Below, piece after piece: positions 23,890-36,101 of a DNA stretch of 64,000 bases (positions are counted from its first letter, which is position 1; every line of letters begins with the position of its first letter). The notes beneath the pieces are model-generated. The model was not told where the DNA came from and searched no databases. It worked only from the letters and a program-made list of their open reading frames with translations. Source of the DNA: Lytechinus variegatus (lineage: Eukaryota; Echinodermata; Echinoidea; Temnopleuroida; Toxopneustidae); NCBI RefSeq assembly GCF_018143015.1, contig NC_054756.1, positions 14,020,902 to 14,084,901 on the forward strand, in the 5' to 3' direction. A program made the position numbers and the translations under genes.

Positions 23890-24900
23890 ATAGATTTAAT
23901 ATTTATGAGTCTTGTTATTTGCAATGTTTCATGAAATTGTAATGACATTTTTGTCTAAAGTTATCATGCCAATATTCAATGTTATTTTCATTTATTTATG
24001 TATCAAATAGCTATTTGAAATATGAAAAAATGTGAATTCTTCACTGTTGCAAGTTAGTTATCAGAGTACTTCTTAGATATAATGCCTGGATTGAGATTTT
24101 CTGCATACTTAAGATCACTACAAGGATCCCCATCTTTTTAGTATAATGTTAATCTTTCGCATTTGTGAAAGCACACAGGTGTCTGATTTTCTTGTAAAAA
24201 AAAGCGGGGGGGGGGGAATAAAATAAATTACTGTTACTGAAACAAGTAATAAGAAAATTTCTGCTTTTTAAAAATATATATTGATAACAAGAGGGCAGCA
24301 AATACGTCAATGATAAGTTATGGACATTTCTTCATATTTTGTACACATTTCAAAATTTTCTACCTTTCCCCGTGCAGGATTGAATCTACTCGTCCGTGTT
24401 CCGATATAGTATGTCAGAGTCTTCCACAGTGTTACATAGTGTTTTTAAGTGATACCTTGTAAAAAAAAGTTTTGGGAGTATTGCCTCCTATGTATGTAAT
24501 GTAAAACATGCATACTTTACTGTGCAGGTGTGAAATGCAAGAATAAATATCTTGAATGAAACTGAAACCATAAAAGTTTCTCCTTTGCCTTCTTCTTTGC
24601 CTCCTTCTTTTATACAACCATTTTTGAACAGTTTTTTTTTATACAACCATAGTTTATACAACCATAGTTTATACAGTTGCACAAAATTTAATCAGTATTG
24701 CATAAAAATCTTTTTACAACCCGCTGTATAAAACCAAGTTTTAAACATAATTTGTATAAAAATTTTATACAACCTGCTGTTTAAATTTTGAACAACCGAG
24801 GGTTGTATAATTTTCAAACAACAGTTGTAAGGTTCATATAGTAAACAGCGGTTGTATAAAATTTTATACAGGTTGTATAATTTTGTTATATATAAAGAAT
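23890..24900. repeat. AT-rich stretch ending in TATACAACC-rich repeat
   Basis: Up to 24590 nothing is recognised apart from a G run at 24206. From 24610 to 24890 the motifs TATACAACCATAG (twice), TTTTATACAACC, and GGTTGTATAA recur on both strands, giving several possible hairpins. It looks like a decayed foldback element. Confidence 0.45.
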
Positions 24901-25020
24901 CCATTTACTCTAAAGTTTTTAATAAATCATGCAAATGTCATAATTACATGAAAAATGTGGGTTTTGTGTGAACCAAAGAGACGATGAAGTCATAAACCAT
25001 GCATCTATTGTGTTATGAAA

Positions 25021-25438
25021 TCTCAAATCTATATATACACTTTTAAAGCTTGTGTATAGTTTTGGTAAATCCACCAAAATGCACCTATCACTATTCCAAT
25101 TCATTGCTAGCTAATATGAATGGATATGCCCTATAACAGGTATGATGTGGAGGATATGAAATGAAAATGTGTTTTACAGGATAAATTTTGCGATTTTACA
25201 TGAAATTTTAACTTGATCGGGTCACCCGATCTCAAATCTATATATACACTTTTAAAGCTTGTGTATAGTTTTGGTAAATCCACCAAAATGCACCTATCAC
25301 TATTCCAATTCATTGCTAGCTAATATGAATGGATATGCCCTATAACAGGTATGATGTGGAGGATATGAAATGAAAATGTGTTTTACAGGATAAATTTTGC
25401 GATTTTACATGAAATTTTAACTTGATCGGGTCACCCGA
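25021..25438. repeat. Head-to-tail duplication of a 209-bp unit
   Basis: Units at 25021-25229 and 25230-25438 appear identical base for base. Each begins TCTCAAATCTATATATACAC and ends with TTGATCGGGTCACCCGA. The unit carries AAGCTTGTGTATAGTTTTGG, whose near complement occurs at 25757-25780, so the duplication lies in one arm of a larger inverted repeat. Confidence 0.9.
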
Positions 25439-25439
25439 T

Positions 25440-26370
25440 CAAATTAAAATGTCTGTGTGTTTTTGTCTTTCAATTAAATTCTATTCCAAATCATGGAATG
25501 GGCTGAAACTTTCAAGATATGTTCTTTGTCTGTAACTTTTGGATATCTAATCACTAAATTTATAAGATAAGTGCTTGAATGCCCATTTTTTTAATTTAAA
25601 ACAAGCATCGCCGAGAGAGGGCGCTATATATCCAAGATTTGAATATTTGAATATTTTCTCAGAGAAGTGCAGTTGGAAAAGTATTTAACGGTCTTTACGC
25701 TTCAGTAAGACTATCATGTTAGATGATATTCGATTATCAATCACATTATTGACCCTTTACCAAAGCTATACACAGGCTTTAAAGATTGTTGTATTTAGAA
25801 CCGCAGTTCTTAAATGCAAAATAATGGTTATATTTAACCTCCCTTTGACATTTTCATTCATCTTCTTTTGGAATTAAAGGACAAAAAATTAATGTAGGCG
25901 TACTTGCAACTTCACGTTAATTCCACCAGTCATGCATCATTGATAAAACTACTGGAAAACGGAAAAATGAATAGTAACTCTATTTATTGTACTGCATGTG
26001 CGTATAGGCCACCTGCCAATTTCTTGCATATCAAAATGTTATGTTGAATGTGAAATAATGGAATATCAAATCCCCGTGACCACTATTATGATCCAGTTGT
26101 CATTCTCACCGAAAATGAATAGCTGTTTGGTGCATTGGGTAATCAGGAGTAGGCCTACATCCAAGAGAAATACTCAGAGTGCAGGGACAGCCATAAGAAT
26201 AGGGTGGAATAAAATATTGATATGAAATTAGTCACATGTGATTTTGAACCAAAATAATACTGATCTAACTAGTGAACTCATCAGTGGAAATGAAACATCA
26301 CAATCACAACTTCGATTTACGTCGTAGAGGGCGATGCTCTTGTTCAACCATTTTCATGCATCATGCATTC
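25440..26370. other. No gene recognised
   Basis: The segment to about 25790 completes the inverted repeat that starts near 25040 (CTTTACCAAAGCTATACACA). The remainder is AT-rich with no recognised exon. Confidence 0.4.
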
Positions 26371-26374
26371 ATTC

Positions 26375-26451
26375 TACAATGCTCTTTTATCCTGCTTTCA
26401 AATAAATGGAATGCTATATACATTATTGGTAACTAGGTGTGCATTTGTTTT
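26375..26451 (+). mobile_element. SINE tail fragment
   Basis: TACAATGCTCTTTTATCCTG and the next 55 bases match the tail of the SINE at 945-1115 with a few differences, ending in a T run. The tRNA-like head is missing. Confidence 0.65.
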
Positions 26452-26459
26452 TTTTTTAA

Positions 26460-27080
26460 TGCATTCATGACCCTCCCATCCCAACGCATCGCTGATCATT
26501 GTTTGTCTCATGAGTGACACACACTCACGAAAATTCTGCATTGGCTCCCGATATATATAGTGATTGCGTGAACTAAATCAATAAAAAAGAGCAATCCCAA
26601 TGAAACCAGCTGAAATTTTACAGTTAATCTTGATACAATAACTGATTTTGGCTAAATTATTTTTTTCACTACGAAACACTCGTGCTGAGCCTTTAAGACA
26701 GGTCGATGTCTCTTCTATTACTGCAGAAAGTTTTTTTTTTAGATCATTAATTAAGACACTGCATATACGTCTTAACAATAGCTCGATCATGAAACAGGCG
26801 TTGACATATAATTATGGATTAAAAGAGATGAGAAAAAGACATCAGCTAGGAAAAGAGTAACGATAGAAAAAGAAAGGCTTTGCAAAAAATCATTTTAATT
26901 AAAGATCAATGTAAACGTATCAATCAATGACGTGGAGACGGGCCATGGAATGACCATGTGTACTCACTATCCTGATGGTTGTATCATTAGCTCCATGATT
27001 AAATCAATAATCATGATTGTGAATAAATTGGAAACTGACTCCTAATGGCAATTGGAAGGTGGTGCCGTTTAATTATGATA
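26460..27080. other. No gene recognised
   Basis: AT-rich sequence; the 70-codon frames on both strands at 26578-26860 are antisense to one another and show no domain. Confidence 0.4.
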
Positions 27081-27082
27081 AA

Positions 27083-27349
27083 CATTGGCGTATCGAGCCA
27101 AATCTGTTCATTCATTTTTTTTTGGGGGGGGGTCGACAACATGTTTATTACAAAAATCCAAGTTTGTCAGAGATTTTGACATATTAATAATCAAGATATA
27201 ATATAAAAAATCACCCTTTTCCATTTCCCTTTCTTTCCGCTTCTCATTTATTTTTCTTGGTTGGGTTTTGCTTTGCTGTTTTTCTTTTTTTTGGGGGGGG
27301 GAGTGGGGGCAAGAGCCGCCAAGCCCCCCCCTATCTGTACGGCAGTGGA
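27083..27349. mobile_element. CAGTGGCGTA-type MITE, decayed
   Basis: The left CATTGGCGTATCGAG and right CTGTACGGCAGTGG are imperfect inverted ends of the type CACTGGCGTA. G runs sit near both ends (27124 and 27292), as in the other members at 35082 and 57895. Confidence 0.5.
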
Positions 27350-27452
27350 TATATAAAACCGATGACGACTGGCTAACATGCTAGGGGTATATGTGGAGAT
27401 ACATTTCTCTGCACGACTAAATTACACAGCTAAATTTTGTAAGATGAATCTG

Positions 27453-27592
27453 GATCCCGTTTCATAAAGACACATTACAATAAAATGTATATAACAAGAT
27501 TACGATCAACCAATCAGACTAAAGGATTTCAGTAGCTTTTAACTGTCATTACAAATTTGTTAGTATAAAAAGTATTATGAAACGGGCCCCTG
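27453..27592. mobile_element. Small GGGCC-end MITE
   Basis: GATCCCGTTTCATAAAGAC and AGTATTATGAAACGGGCCCC form inverted ends about 140 bases apart; the interior contains GACCAATCAG-like and palindromic AT motifs. Related in its end to the elements at 6354, 8375 and 12438. Confidence 0.65.
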
Positions 27593-27994
27593 TCCATAAA
27601 CAGTACTTTCTGCAGACACACCTTTCAAGGGCATTTCCACACGAGCAAATCAATTATGTGAATGACAGGAGAAAGAGAAAAAAAATCATCAAAATCGGTT
27701 GTATATATAATAACGAAGGGCCTTTTCACACGTGAATCTTGAACAATGATGATTGCAATTCGTCTTTAGAATCATCGGACCTTTCACATGAGTGCAACTT
27801 AACTGGAATTCACCTGCGGAGTAGAATTTGAATTTGTGATTGTGATTAGCGTTCGCGAATTCTAGTTTGGTTTCATACGTGCTAAAATTTCGTCCGGAGA
27901 ATTCGTTTTTTCATTTTTTACTAGAATCATCAGTCAAATTACGATTTTTTTACCGTGTGAAAGGGAGGATTGTCACCACGTTTGATATGCTCGC

Positions 27995-28450
27995 TTAAAC
28001 GGTTATATGCACACCCCTAGTGTGCAAATGAGGGTACCGATGACATCATCCACCTACTGTTTATACTGTATTTTATTACATGATAAATGAAATATATTAT
28101 CATATTCCATAATGTGAAATAAGGGTCGAATCAAACAAATGTATTTTTGTTGGGTGAATCCTCCTTGAATATGAAAGATTGCCATTGTTGCTACCAACTG
28201 TGATGAGCGCATCATTGTCATATGTGCCATCTAGAATGCAGAAGAAATGGTTATTGGGTGACGTCATCTACTGTCTCATTTGCATATCACTATTCTCTGC
28301 ACATTATCTGGGAGGGTTCAAAAAATAAGCGAAGCCATTAAGTTTTATAACTTGATCATTTTTACATTCGATTTGAATGAAATTTTCAGCATTATGCTTG
28401 TTGGATATTTTTTAATTGAACTACACACACTTTCTCGTTGGGTCGGATTG
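27995..28450. mobile_element. Diverged foldback MITE related to TTAA families
   Basis: Left: TTAAACGG..., GTGCAAATGAGGGTACCGAT and GACATCATCCACC. Right: the inverse GGTGACGTCATCTACTGTC and TCATTTGCATATCAC, then GATTTGAATGAAATTTTCAG as in family 1. The outer ends are decayed. Confidence 0.6.
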
Positions 28451-28775
28451 AAAGAAAAAAAAACTGTCTTACTTATAATAATTTTGAGAGTGATTGCTTC
28501 ATTACTGAATTCAATAAATGTTGAAGGTTTATGAGGAAGAGTATCTACCTAGCTTATGGTGATGATTGTGACGTAATTTTATTTCTGTAGTCTGCCGTGT
28601 CACCGAGAGTGCTACCCGAATCGTCCGACATAATATCATCATCGTTCTCATCGTCGTCATCGATGTCGGCTCCATACTAAACATCGAAAAGTGAGACAGA
28701 GAATAAAAAAAGATATGAATTTATCAGGTGTGTGTTTCATTATAGGTGATGGTAAGTTACGACCGACTTTGCGAA

Positions 28776-29398
28776 TTAAAGGGATGGAACAGGCTGAAAA
28801 TATTTATATCTATAAAATAGAGTAAAATTCACAAAGCAAAATGCTGAAAATTACATCAGAATCGGATAACAAATAACGAAGTTATTGAATTTCAAAGTTT
28901 ATCCATATTTTGTAAAACAATTTTGTGCACATCGTCATGAATATTCATAAGTAGGGCTGATGATGTCACATCCCCACTTTACTTTTTCTTATGCTATTAC
29001 ATGAAATAATAATTGTTTCATTTTTTCATACATGTGTAGATGATGTGTCTCCATTGTGATGAAATAAGTTGCTGGATTATTAAGTAATGCACTTAGCAAC
29101 TCAATCAAATTGTCAAATTTTAGTTCTTGGAAGAAATTTTTTGAATAAACCTAATTTCATATAATAAAATACAAAAGAACAAGTGGGGATATGACATCAT
29201 CAGCCCACCTAATGAATATTCATGAAGACATGCCTAGAACTGTTTCACCGGAATAATGCAAATCTTTAAAGTTCAATAACTTCGTTATTTGTTATCCGAT
29301 TTTGATTAGATTTTTAGCACCTTTTGCTCTGTGAATTTTCCCTTTTTTTAGTGAGATACATGTGATATAAATATCTCCAGCCCGGACCATACTTTTAA
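28776..29398. mobile_element. TTAA foldback MITE, family 2, copy 2
   Basis: It starts TTAAAGGGATGGAACAGGCT and ends CAGCCCGGACCATACTTTTAA. The arms match the 18595 copy, including TGATGATGTCACATCCCCAC. Some inner sequence differs. Confidence 0.85.
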
Positions 29399-29399
29399 T

Positions 29400-30530
29400 T
29401 AAGACTGGTGACCATTTTCCTACGCTAAATGATATCCTTATTGTAACTGCCATATGTATTATACATGTAGCTTTACGACCAGCTTATGAAACAACTTCCT
29501 GGATAAAAGTTTTAAGACTCTTAACTCTTATCTATTTATTTTTTTCTTGGGGGGGGGGGGTGCAACTCCAACTTGAAACATCGGTTAAGACATGAACAAC
29601 AAATAAGGACCTGTCTCTTTGATGTTTTGTCTTGTTTGATAACCTGTGTTTCCCCCGTCTTTATAATAAAATTTATTTACATCCTTAGCATTCATTTGCA
29701 TTTCTGTTCTATTTTTCCGAGATCTGTGGTTTTCTTCCAGTATTTATCAAAGGCCTTGGAACAACAAACTATGCTTTCCTTTGGCTCCTTCCAATTTGAA
29801 TGTAAAGTGTTAGATAATCATTGGCAATTCCCCCAATAAATTATTTCATAAGAACTTTTTATCACATATTTATTCATTTTTATCATCTAAATTGCATTAC
29901 AAACATACTTTATGAGCTTAGAGTTTCTTTCCAAATATGCGTTTAGCACGTTTGCATTTTTAAGTCTAATTTCTGTATAATTATATCTTTTATGAAAAGT
30001 TAAAAGATTTTACGTTCCACAATCTTAACGAGCGTGAATAAAAAACGTAATCACTGGTAATAACTATGTTTACGATACCCATTTGCGATCTAAATAACTA
30101 TTGGTAAATTTGTATACGCATAATCATGTTCATAATAATCATAATAATCATAAAATGGCAATTTCATCGTGATTTTTTTTTGCATGCTCAGCTCCCCCCC
30201 CCCACACACACGCTTTCAAAACCGTTCCGCGGCCCCTGTCACGTAAGCCGTATTGTAACAAGTTCTTTTCTATTTATTTTGATTTCACAGTAACATAAAA
30301 ATTGTTAAAGCACATGTTTTTTAAAGAGTCTACTGCTTCATGTACCTGTAGGTAAAGTAAAAAAAATAACGAGCAAATCAATAACGTATTAATAAACGAA
30401 TGAACGAATAAATAAATATATAAATTTTGAATAAATCAGAATTAACGAGATTTTAAATATATTCCACACTTGTAAAATGAAATTCATATCGTGTTAAGGG
30501 TGTAAACAAGTTTTTAGCATCACCAGAGGC
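29400..30530. other. No gene recognised
   Basis: AT-rich sequence with a G run at 29550 and a C run at 30193. It lies downstream of the LRR gene (minus strand); its lower part may include the 3' untranslated region, but no polyadenylation signal was assigned. Confidence 0.4.
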
Positions 30531-30706
30531 CATAGGCGGCGGAAGCGGGGGGCAGAGGGACGTGCCCCCCTAAATTTCAGGTACGGATATTCCTCCTCAA
30601 AAATATCATGAAGGACTAAAAAAAAGAGGAATGAAGAAAAAAAAAGGATTTGATCATTGAATGCTCAGATCAAGACAGTCAAATACATGAAAATCGGTAG
30701 TGATTC

Positions 30707-31554
30707 CTAATGAGGTCTGACCTTATTTGAAGTGCCGCGTTCCTTGAAATACTCGTAGATGCTGACTGGCCCTCTGCGACACACTTGAATGGGTGGATAG
30801 ATCAAAGGATTGCCTTCCAAGTTTGAAGAATGGTCGTGCTCACCCCAGTCCAATCTAGACAGTCTTCCAACACTATGTGGTAATGTTGTCAGTTTGTTCA
30901 TTCCTAACCAAAGATTAGAGAGTCTTGTGCAACGACCAATGGACTCGGGCAACATCTCCAACAGATTGTAGAAAAGTAACAACGTTTCGAGATTTCTCAG
31001 TTCGCCGATCCGAGACGAAAGTATCATGATCCTATTGTCACTCATATCCAGGAATGTCAGCTGTTTTAAAGCGAATAAAGGTTCTGGCACCTCTTCAAAG
31101 TAGTTATTGGCGATGTGCAAGCTCTTCAGTTGCTTGAGGCCTTCGAACTCTTGAGGAAGTTTCGTTAGGAGATTGTTGCTGAGTACCAACCGCTCTAGTT
31201 GTCCTAGTTGGCATAACGCTGGATGGAGATCCGTCAGTTCATTTGTATCAAGACACAGTACTCGCAGATTTACAAGTCGGCCAATATCTTTTGGGACAGA
31301 CGACAGCTGAAAGAATAAGCAAGACTTCCGGTCTGGACTAAGCGTTAGATATTCCAGGTCGGTTAGTTCGAAAAGTTCCCGTGGAAGATCATCTAGTTCT
31401 CTGCCTCCTAGTTTAAGCCTCCTGAAGCCATAAGTGGGGTCGACATCGATGAGAAGTCGAAGCTTACTGACGGTAGTCCCATGGTTCCTGTGGGGGTTGA
31501 ATGAGCGTTTGAAGGACCGGGACGCGAGGGAAGTAGACATCATAGCCAGCTTGT
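30707..31554 (-). CDS. Leucine-rich repeat protein, SHOC2/LRRC class, single large exon
   Basis: The exon encodes 278 residues from ATG at 31543. Residues 38-60, and then from 92 to 230 seven consecutive units of about 23 residues, follow L..L.L..N.L..LP..I..L; the unit at 62-84 is interrupted by the insert SPDRKSCLFF. The C-terminus carries NLEGNPLIYPPIQVCRRG and SIYEYFKERG, the capping segment common to this class. The LP-rich repeats with no signal peptide or membrane segment point to a cytoplasmic interaction protein. On the minus strand TTTTCTTTTACAG ends at 31555, so a splice acceptor lies 11 bases before the ATG; a noncoding first exon further up is likely. The exact family (LRRC2, LRRC10, LRRC30 or another) cannot be set from sight. 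Confidence 0.88.
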
Positions 31555-31559
31555 CTGTA

Positions 31560-32399
31560 AAAGAAAATTAAAGATGGGTGAAAAGCAATATTGAGGTTTT
31601 GATATCAGCAGAGCAGACTTCAGGGGATAACATTCACTTTCACATTCACTCATGAATAATTGCAAGTGTCGTCGTTGTTCAGAGGAAATTGAAAACAAGA
31701 TCTCTGTGTAACAGAACTTTATCTTCATCACTTCTTGCCCCGTTGCTTCCTGGAATCCGAGGTATTCCTTTACAAAACCTATGCCGAACAGAATTCAGAA
31801 GTCAGTGGGTTAAATCAATATTCGAGAGAAATCTCGGCTCCGGTAAAACTTGTGTATTCATTTTACTTTTTTTACGCACAGGGAAGAATCTAAAATAAGA
31901 GGGGATGTAGAGGGAGTATAGAAAAGCAAAAATCATGAACCCCCATGAAAAAAAAGGATATTCACTGTGTATACATCGTGGTCAATGTGGAATGGGGGAT
32001 GGGAACCGTCGATCAGCGCCCTCTCAATGTTTGACGTTTGCCTATTAAGACCCATATTTGTATAAAGATTTCTGGAAACCCTCCGAATTATTATGATTCA
32101 ATCGACCTATTTTTTTTTAGTAAGGATCAATAAGATCATGGACCCACCAGATAAGCCCTTTGAACCACTTGACTGTGGACTTGATCCAATAGCCATCCCG
32201 ACTCAGCATACTCTATTCTGCGTCTTGAAATATTGAATTAGTTTTTTTTTAAGCCAGACTAAATGCAAGTAAGATGCAACCCTGCACCGTATTACACTCG
32301 GTTTCACAGGAATGTTGCACAATTGAATCTTAAAGATGTACAAATATCTAGCTTCCTAAAGTGTACCTTTACATGTACAATGGGGTAGAATTAATGTAC
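31560..32399. other. Intron or upstream region of the LRR gene
   Basis: No exon is recognised. The sequence contains short A and T runs only. The first exon of the LRR gene should lie at higher coordinates. Confidence 0.4.
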
Positions 32400-32700
32400 A
32401 AAGGTCTCAGCGACACCAACGCATAATGTCGCAGAATGTGACATTATGCGTTGGCCATCCTTCGGATATTGTGGCAGCCAACGCATACTTTTCACAATTT
32501 TTCTTGCACATAACTTAACATGGCTTGATGCATAATGTCAAATAAATTTCTAAGATGTACCCATGGAGCTACTAACGGACCCATTGACGTACTGTCACGT
32601 GTGCTATTAAATTATGCGTAGGACTGTCAGCGCGTAATATCACACTTTGTTACATTATGCGTTAATTTGACACTGTGCGTCACTGCGACATTTTTACCGT
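32400..32700. mobile_element. Foldback element with GCATAATGTC motifs
   Basis: A perfect 15-bp hairpin lies at 32416-32454 (CCAACGCATAATGTC, 9-base loop, complement). Further copies of AACGCATA, GCATAATGTCA and ATTATGCG follow on both strands up to 32690. The ends (CTCAGCGACACC and GTGCGTCACTGCGAC) are loosely inverted. Confidence 0.5.
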
Positions 32701-34690
32701 TGTAATAACATGCTTTAGAATGAATAAATCTCTATGAGGCTCAGATGTGAGCGTTCCCATGCACACAATTTTAGTATTTAGCACATACAAAGTTAGCCCA
32801 ATAATGAAATCATAATCATGAACTCATAATTACTGACATATCAAAACAAATTTAATTCACCGATTTAATATGCATTTCGAACTCCAATTTACGTACCATT
32901 CTGCAGTGTGTCCATGCAAAGAGCAAAGCTGAGTTTATACGTTGGTAGTGGACTTACTCCGATCAGTTAATTGTGATGATTGAGGAAGAGTTGAATAACG
33001 TTTTAGCTCATGAATATTGGCGCGCATGGCACACCCATTAGGGTATCTAGGAGCATGCATTCAATTCCGCCCACACCTCACAACAGAGACAGCGTCTCGT
33101 CACCATGACGACAATCGACTGGACAATAAGTTGACACCAAGTTTGGCATTCATATTTCCTGTAATGTCATTCACTTGTACCTGCTATCATGTTAGTCTTG
33201 TCCAAGTAAATTCATCTACCATGTCTACTATGAAAATAAATTCGCTTACGATTTAACTCGTTCGGCTTGGAGTATCAATATGCATGTGGTCTTTAGACTT
33301 TGCTAAAGATAATACCATGTGAAGCGCTAAATAATGGTCAACACAGTTCAGTTAGAGTTATTTATTAACAGCTGCTCAATATATATTTTCAACTATATAT
33401 GTAAAGAAAATTTATAGATTCACTGTGAGCCAGTTAATAGTCGTAAGATTGATGAGTTCATATAGGTAAAGCATAATAGTTTTTTTTAATTGGCCACATT
33501 CTCTTCTGTAATTACCGAGTTGCACACTCTTAATGTACATAATACACCGTACTCAAGCACACACTCAGACACACCTACCCATCACATAGACACATGCACA
33601 AACCACCCATTCTCTCCCACACATGACATCCCTCCGACACACTGACACACACACACACAAATGCGCGCGCGCACCCACACAATCACATAAATTGTTCATG
33701 GCCCAAATCTTGGACTTTCGAGACTACTTTTTATTCGCGATTGTACACGAAACTTTAAAAATACAAGGTCTAACTGAAACATTTGGATAAACTCAGATTT
33801 TAATTAACTGGAAGTGCGCCTTGATCGATACTACGAATCACATGTCGAACTTATTTGTATAATCAAGAAGAATAGTGTTTTCTTAGAGTAGACTCAAGCA
33901 AACATTAGGCCTAACAATCTTAAGAAAGCTTCGTGAGTGTAGAATGAACTGTGTTTACACAAGTCATTATTCAATTAAAAATACAGGCGACCCCCCCCCC
34001 CCCATTTCTCCTTCTCTCTCTGTCTGTCTGTCTCTCTCCCTCTCTCTCTCTCTCTCTCCCTCCCTCTCTTATGCTTTTCACACTGCATTTCCTTAATCCC
34101 ATACTATCCTTAACCCCGGACTATCCTTGCCCATACTACCTTTTTTAGGTTTCACACCGTCTTTCTTAACCCCATACTATTTGCTCATGGATATTAATAA
34201 TTTTGCCACACAGAGCGTGATCAACGTGCAATTGATTGGCTAATGCTTAGCCCAACTTTTCCTTAGTTCGGTTTCGATTACCGCAAGTAGCACCGCCAAC
34301 CCTGCTTTTTTGCAGGCAAGGCAAGATAGTACCGTAGTATTTACCGTGCTAATTGGTGGGGGTAAGATCCCCACTTATTCTGGTAAAGGAAGGTTCCATG
34401 CTATGAACGGGGCGCCCGGCAAAATGTCGGGCAAAACAATCTGAAAAGCATATCTGTGTCTTTTTCTGTCTCTCTCGCTGTGTCGCTTTCTTGGCTGAAG
34501 CAACATATTAACAAATATACGGTTTTGTGTGTATCACAAACCACCATGACATCGAAACGGTTTACATTATGCCGTTGATATAATATTGTTTTGTCCAGTC
34601 CAACACTCTTACTACGCCTAACATTCTCGGACAGACTCAATCGTTTACAATTTTTTTTTAATAAAATGAGCTCCCTCTATACAGTGCGTA
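32700..34690. other. Gene-free stretch with microsatellites
   Basis: It contains a (CA)n-rich tract at 33545-33665, a C run at 33989-34002 and a (TC)n tract at 34010-34068. No coding exon is recognised; the 65- and 79-codon frames here are low-complexity or without domains. Confidence 0.5.
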
Positions 34691-34691
34691 C

Positions 34692-34945
34692 CAGAAAAAA
34701 ACGAAACCGAGATTAGAGGGTTGGGGGCTCAGTTTAGTTAGTTAGTTTGTATGATTGTTTTTTTTTAGATATAAAAGTATTTTTTAAGGCATTTTATTCC
34801 ATACCTATTTGCTTCAGTTTTTGGTAAATATTTTTTTTGCATATCCTTGTAGATATAAAATGAAGATTTGTATGATTTTTGTATTTATCTTGAGTTTATG
34901 TATACCATTTGAATGAAATCCTAAAATCAGTTGACAAAAACTCTG
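34692..34945 (+). mobile_element. 5'-truncated LINE 3' end
   Basis: From GAGGGTTGGGGGCTCAGTTT (34716) to GAATGAAATCCTAAAATCAG the sequence matches the 3' untranslated end of the LINE at 44203-44410. It is followed by (TG)n. The preceding 24 bases (CAGTGCGTACCAGAAAAAAA...) have another origin and resemble the end of the element at 62467. Confidence 0.75.
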
Positions 34946-34962
34946 CATATATAAATATATAC

Positions 34963-35078
34963 GTGTGTGTGTGTGTGTGTATGCCAATGTGTTTTTTTTG
35001 TGTGTGTGAATGTTTGTCCATGGGTATTTGTACAGTGTATGTGAGGTGTATGTGTGTGTGTGTGTGGGGGGGGGGGTA
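34963..35078. repeat. (TG)n microsatellite
   Basis: Interrupted TG repeats, ending in a G run. They follow the LINE 3' fragment and run into a CAGTGGCGTA-type MITE. Confidence 0.85.
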
Positions 35079-35081
35079 GTA

Positions 35082-35497
35082 ATTGGCGTACCTAAGGGGG
35101 GAGCCACAACTCGTGCAGGGAACATATCTCTCCCTCATTGCAGAACTCCAAAAAATCATGCGCAACTTGATTTTCAACCAATCAACAGGGCGCTATTGGG
35201 ACTTGCGATTGATTTTTTGACTTGCGTTTAAACGCAACTCTTTCTGCTACTAACCCCAGATCTAGGGGACGCCCCCCCCCCCCCCCTTGAGAAGCAACAT
35301 TAAAGAAATGCAATGAAAATAGAAATGTGCCCCCTCTTTAGAACCTGAAGACGTTTTTTTGTTTTTGTGGGGTTTTTTTGCTTGTCAATTTTTTTCTGGT
35401 AAGAAAACCTTGAGTTATTATTGAAGACATTTTTTTTTTGCTTGTCAGATTTCTTTCGCGGACAAAATATCCTACGAAAATCCTAGGTACGCCAGTG
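35082..35497. mobile_element. CAGTGGCGTA-type MITE with a nested GGGGCC MITE
   Basis: The ends ATTGGCGTACCTAAGGGGGG and CCTAGGTACGCCAGTG are inverted repeats. Inside are a long C run at 35272 and two TTGCTTGTCA motifs. At 35153-35256 a copy of the compact element from 12438 is inserted (GACTTGCGTTTAAACGCAAC and CATGCGCAACTTG). Confidence 0.75.
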
Positions 35498-35807
35498 GGG
35501 GTTGGCAAGAAAGTGTTAAGGTAGTTTTGAGGACTGTTCGTATTTGACGGATTGGGGTGCAAATTAGTGTGTCACTCGCTCAGTCTGGACCACCTCCACC
35601 CAACCGCTCTCTCAGAATAAGTGTTTGGGTGCTGGGTTAAGAGAGGTATTATGTACACAAGTTAATGCACTATATTTTGCGAGGGTAAGGACGGTTTTGG
35701 GAAGGTTTGAACTGTGTGTGTGTGTGGGTGGGTGTGTGTTCGAAAGTTTAAACAGATATGATGTTTGAAGGTATAGGAGAATATACGACTTCTGATCCTT
35801 TTACATT

Positions 35808-36101
35808 ATGGAGGAATGCGTAAACTGTTTTTTTTTATTATGTTTGATCATTATAGGGGAAGGAAAAAAAACCTGTAGTAAAAGGTACAGGGCTTTGTTT
35901 TCAGAGTTGAAAAACACTGTCTGGTTTGTGTTTTCAAAAAGAAGGAAACAAAACCTTCAAAACAAACAGATAAATGAAGAAGAATTCACCAAAGAAAGTG
36001 AAATGGAATTTTTAAAACTTTTGATGGTAAAGACAAGACCATTAAATAAGAACATTAACCCATTTTTTCCTCTTTCTCCTGTGGTCACGAATTCCTCCTG
36101 A
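35808..36101 (+). other. Possible LINE ORF1 remnant
   Basis: A 97-codon frame, rich in Lys and Glu after residue 45 (SKRRKQNLQNKQINEEEF), lies where ORF1 of an L1/Tx1-type element should be. No zinc knuckle or RRM is visible, so the identity is a guess from position and composition. Confidence 0.25.
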
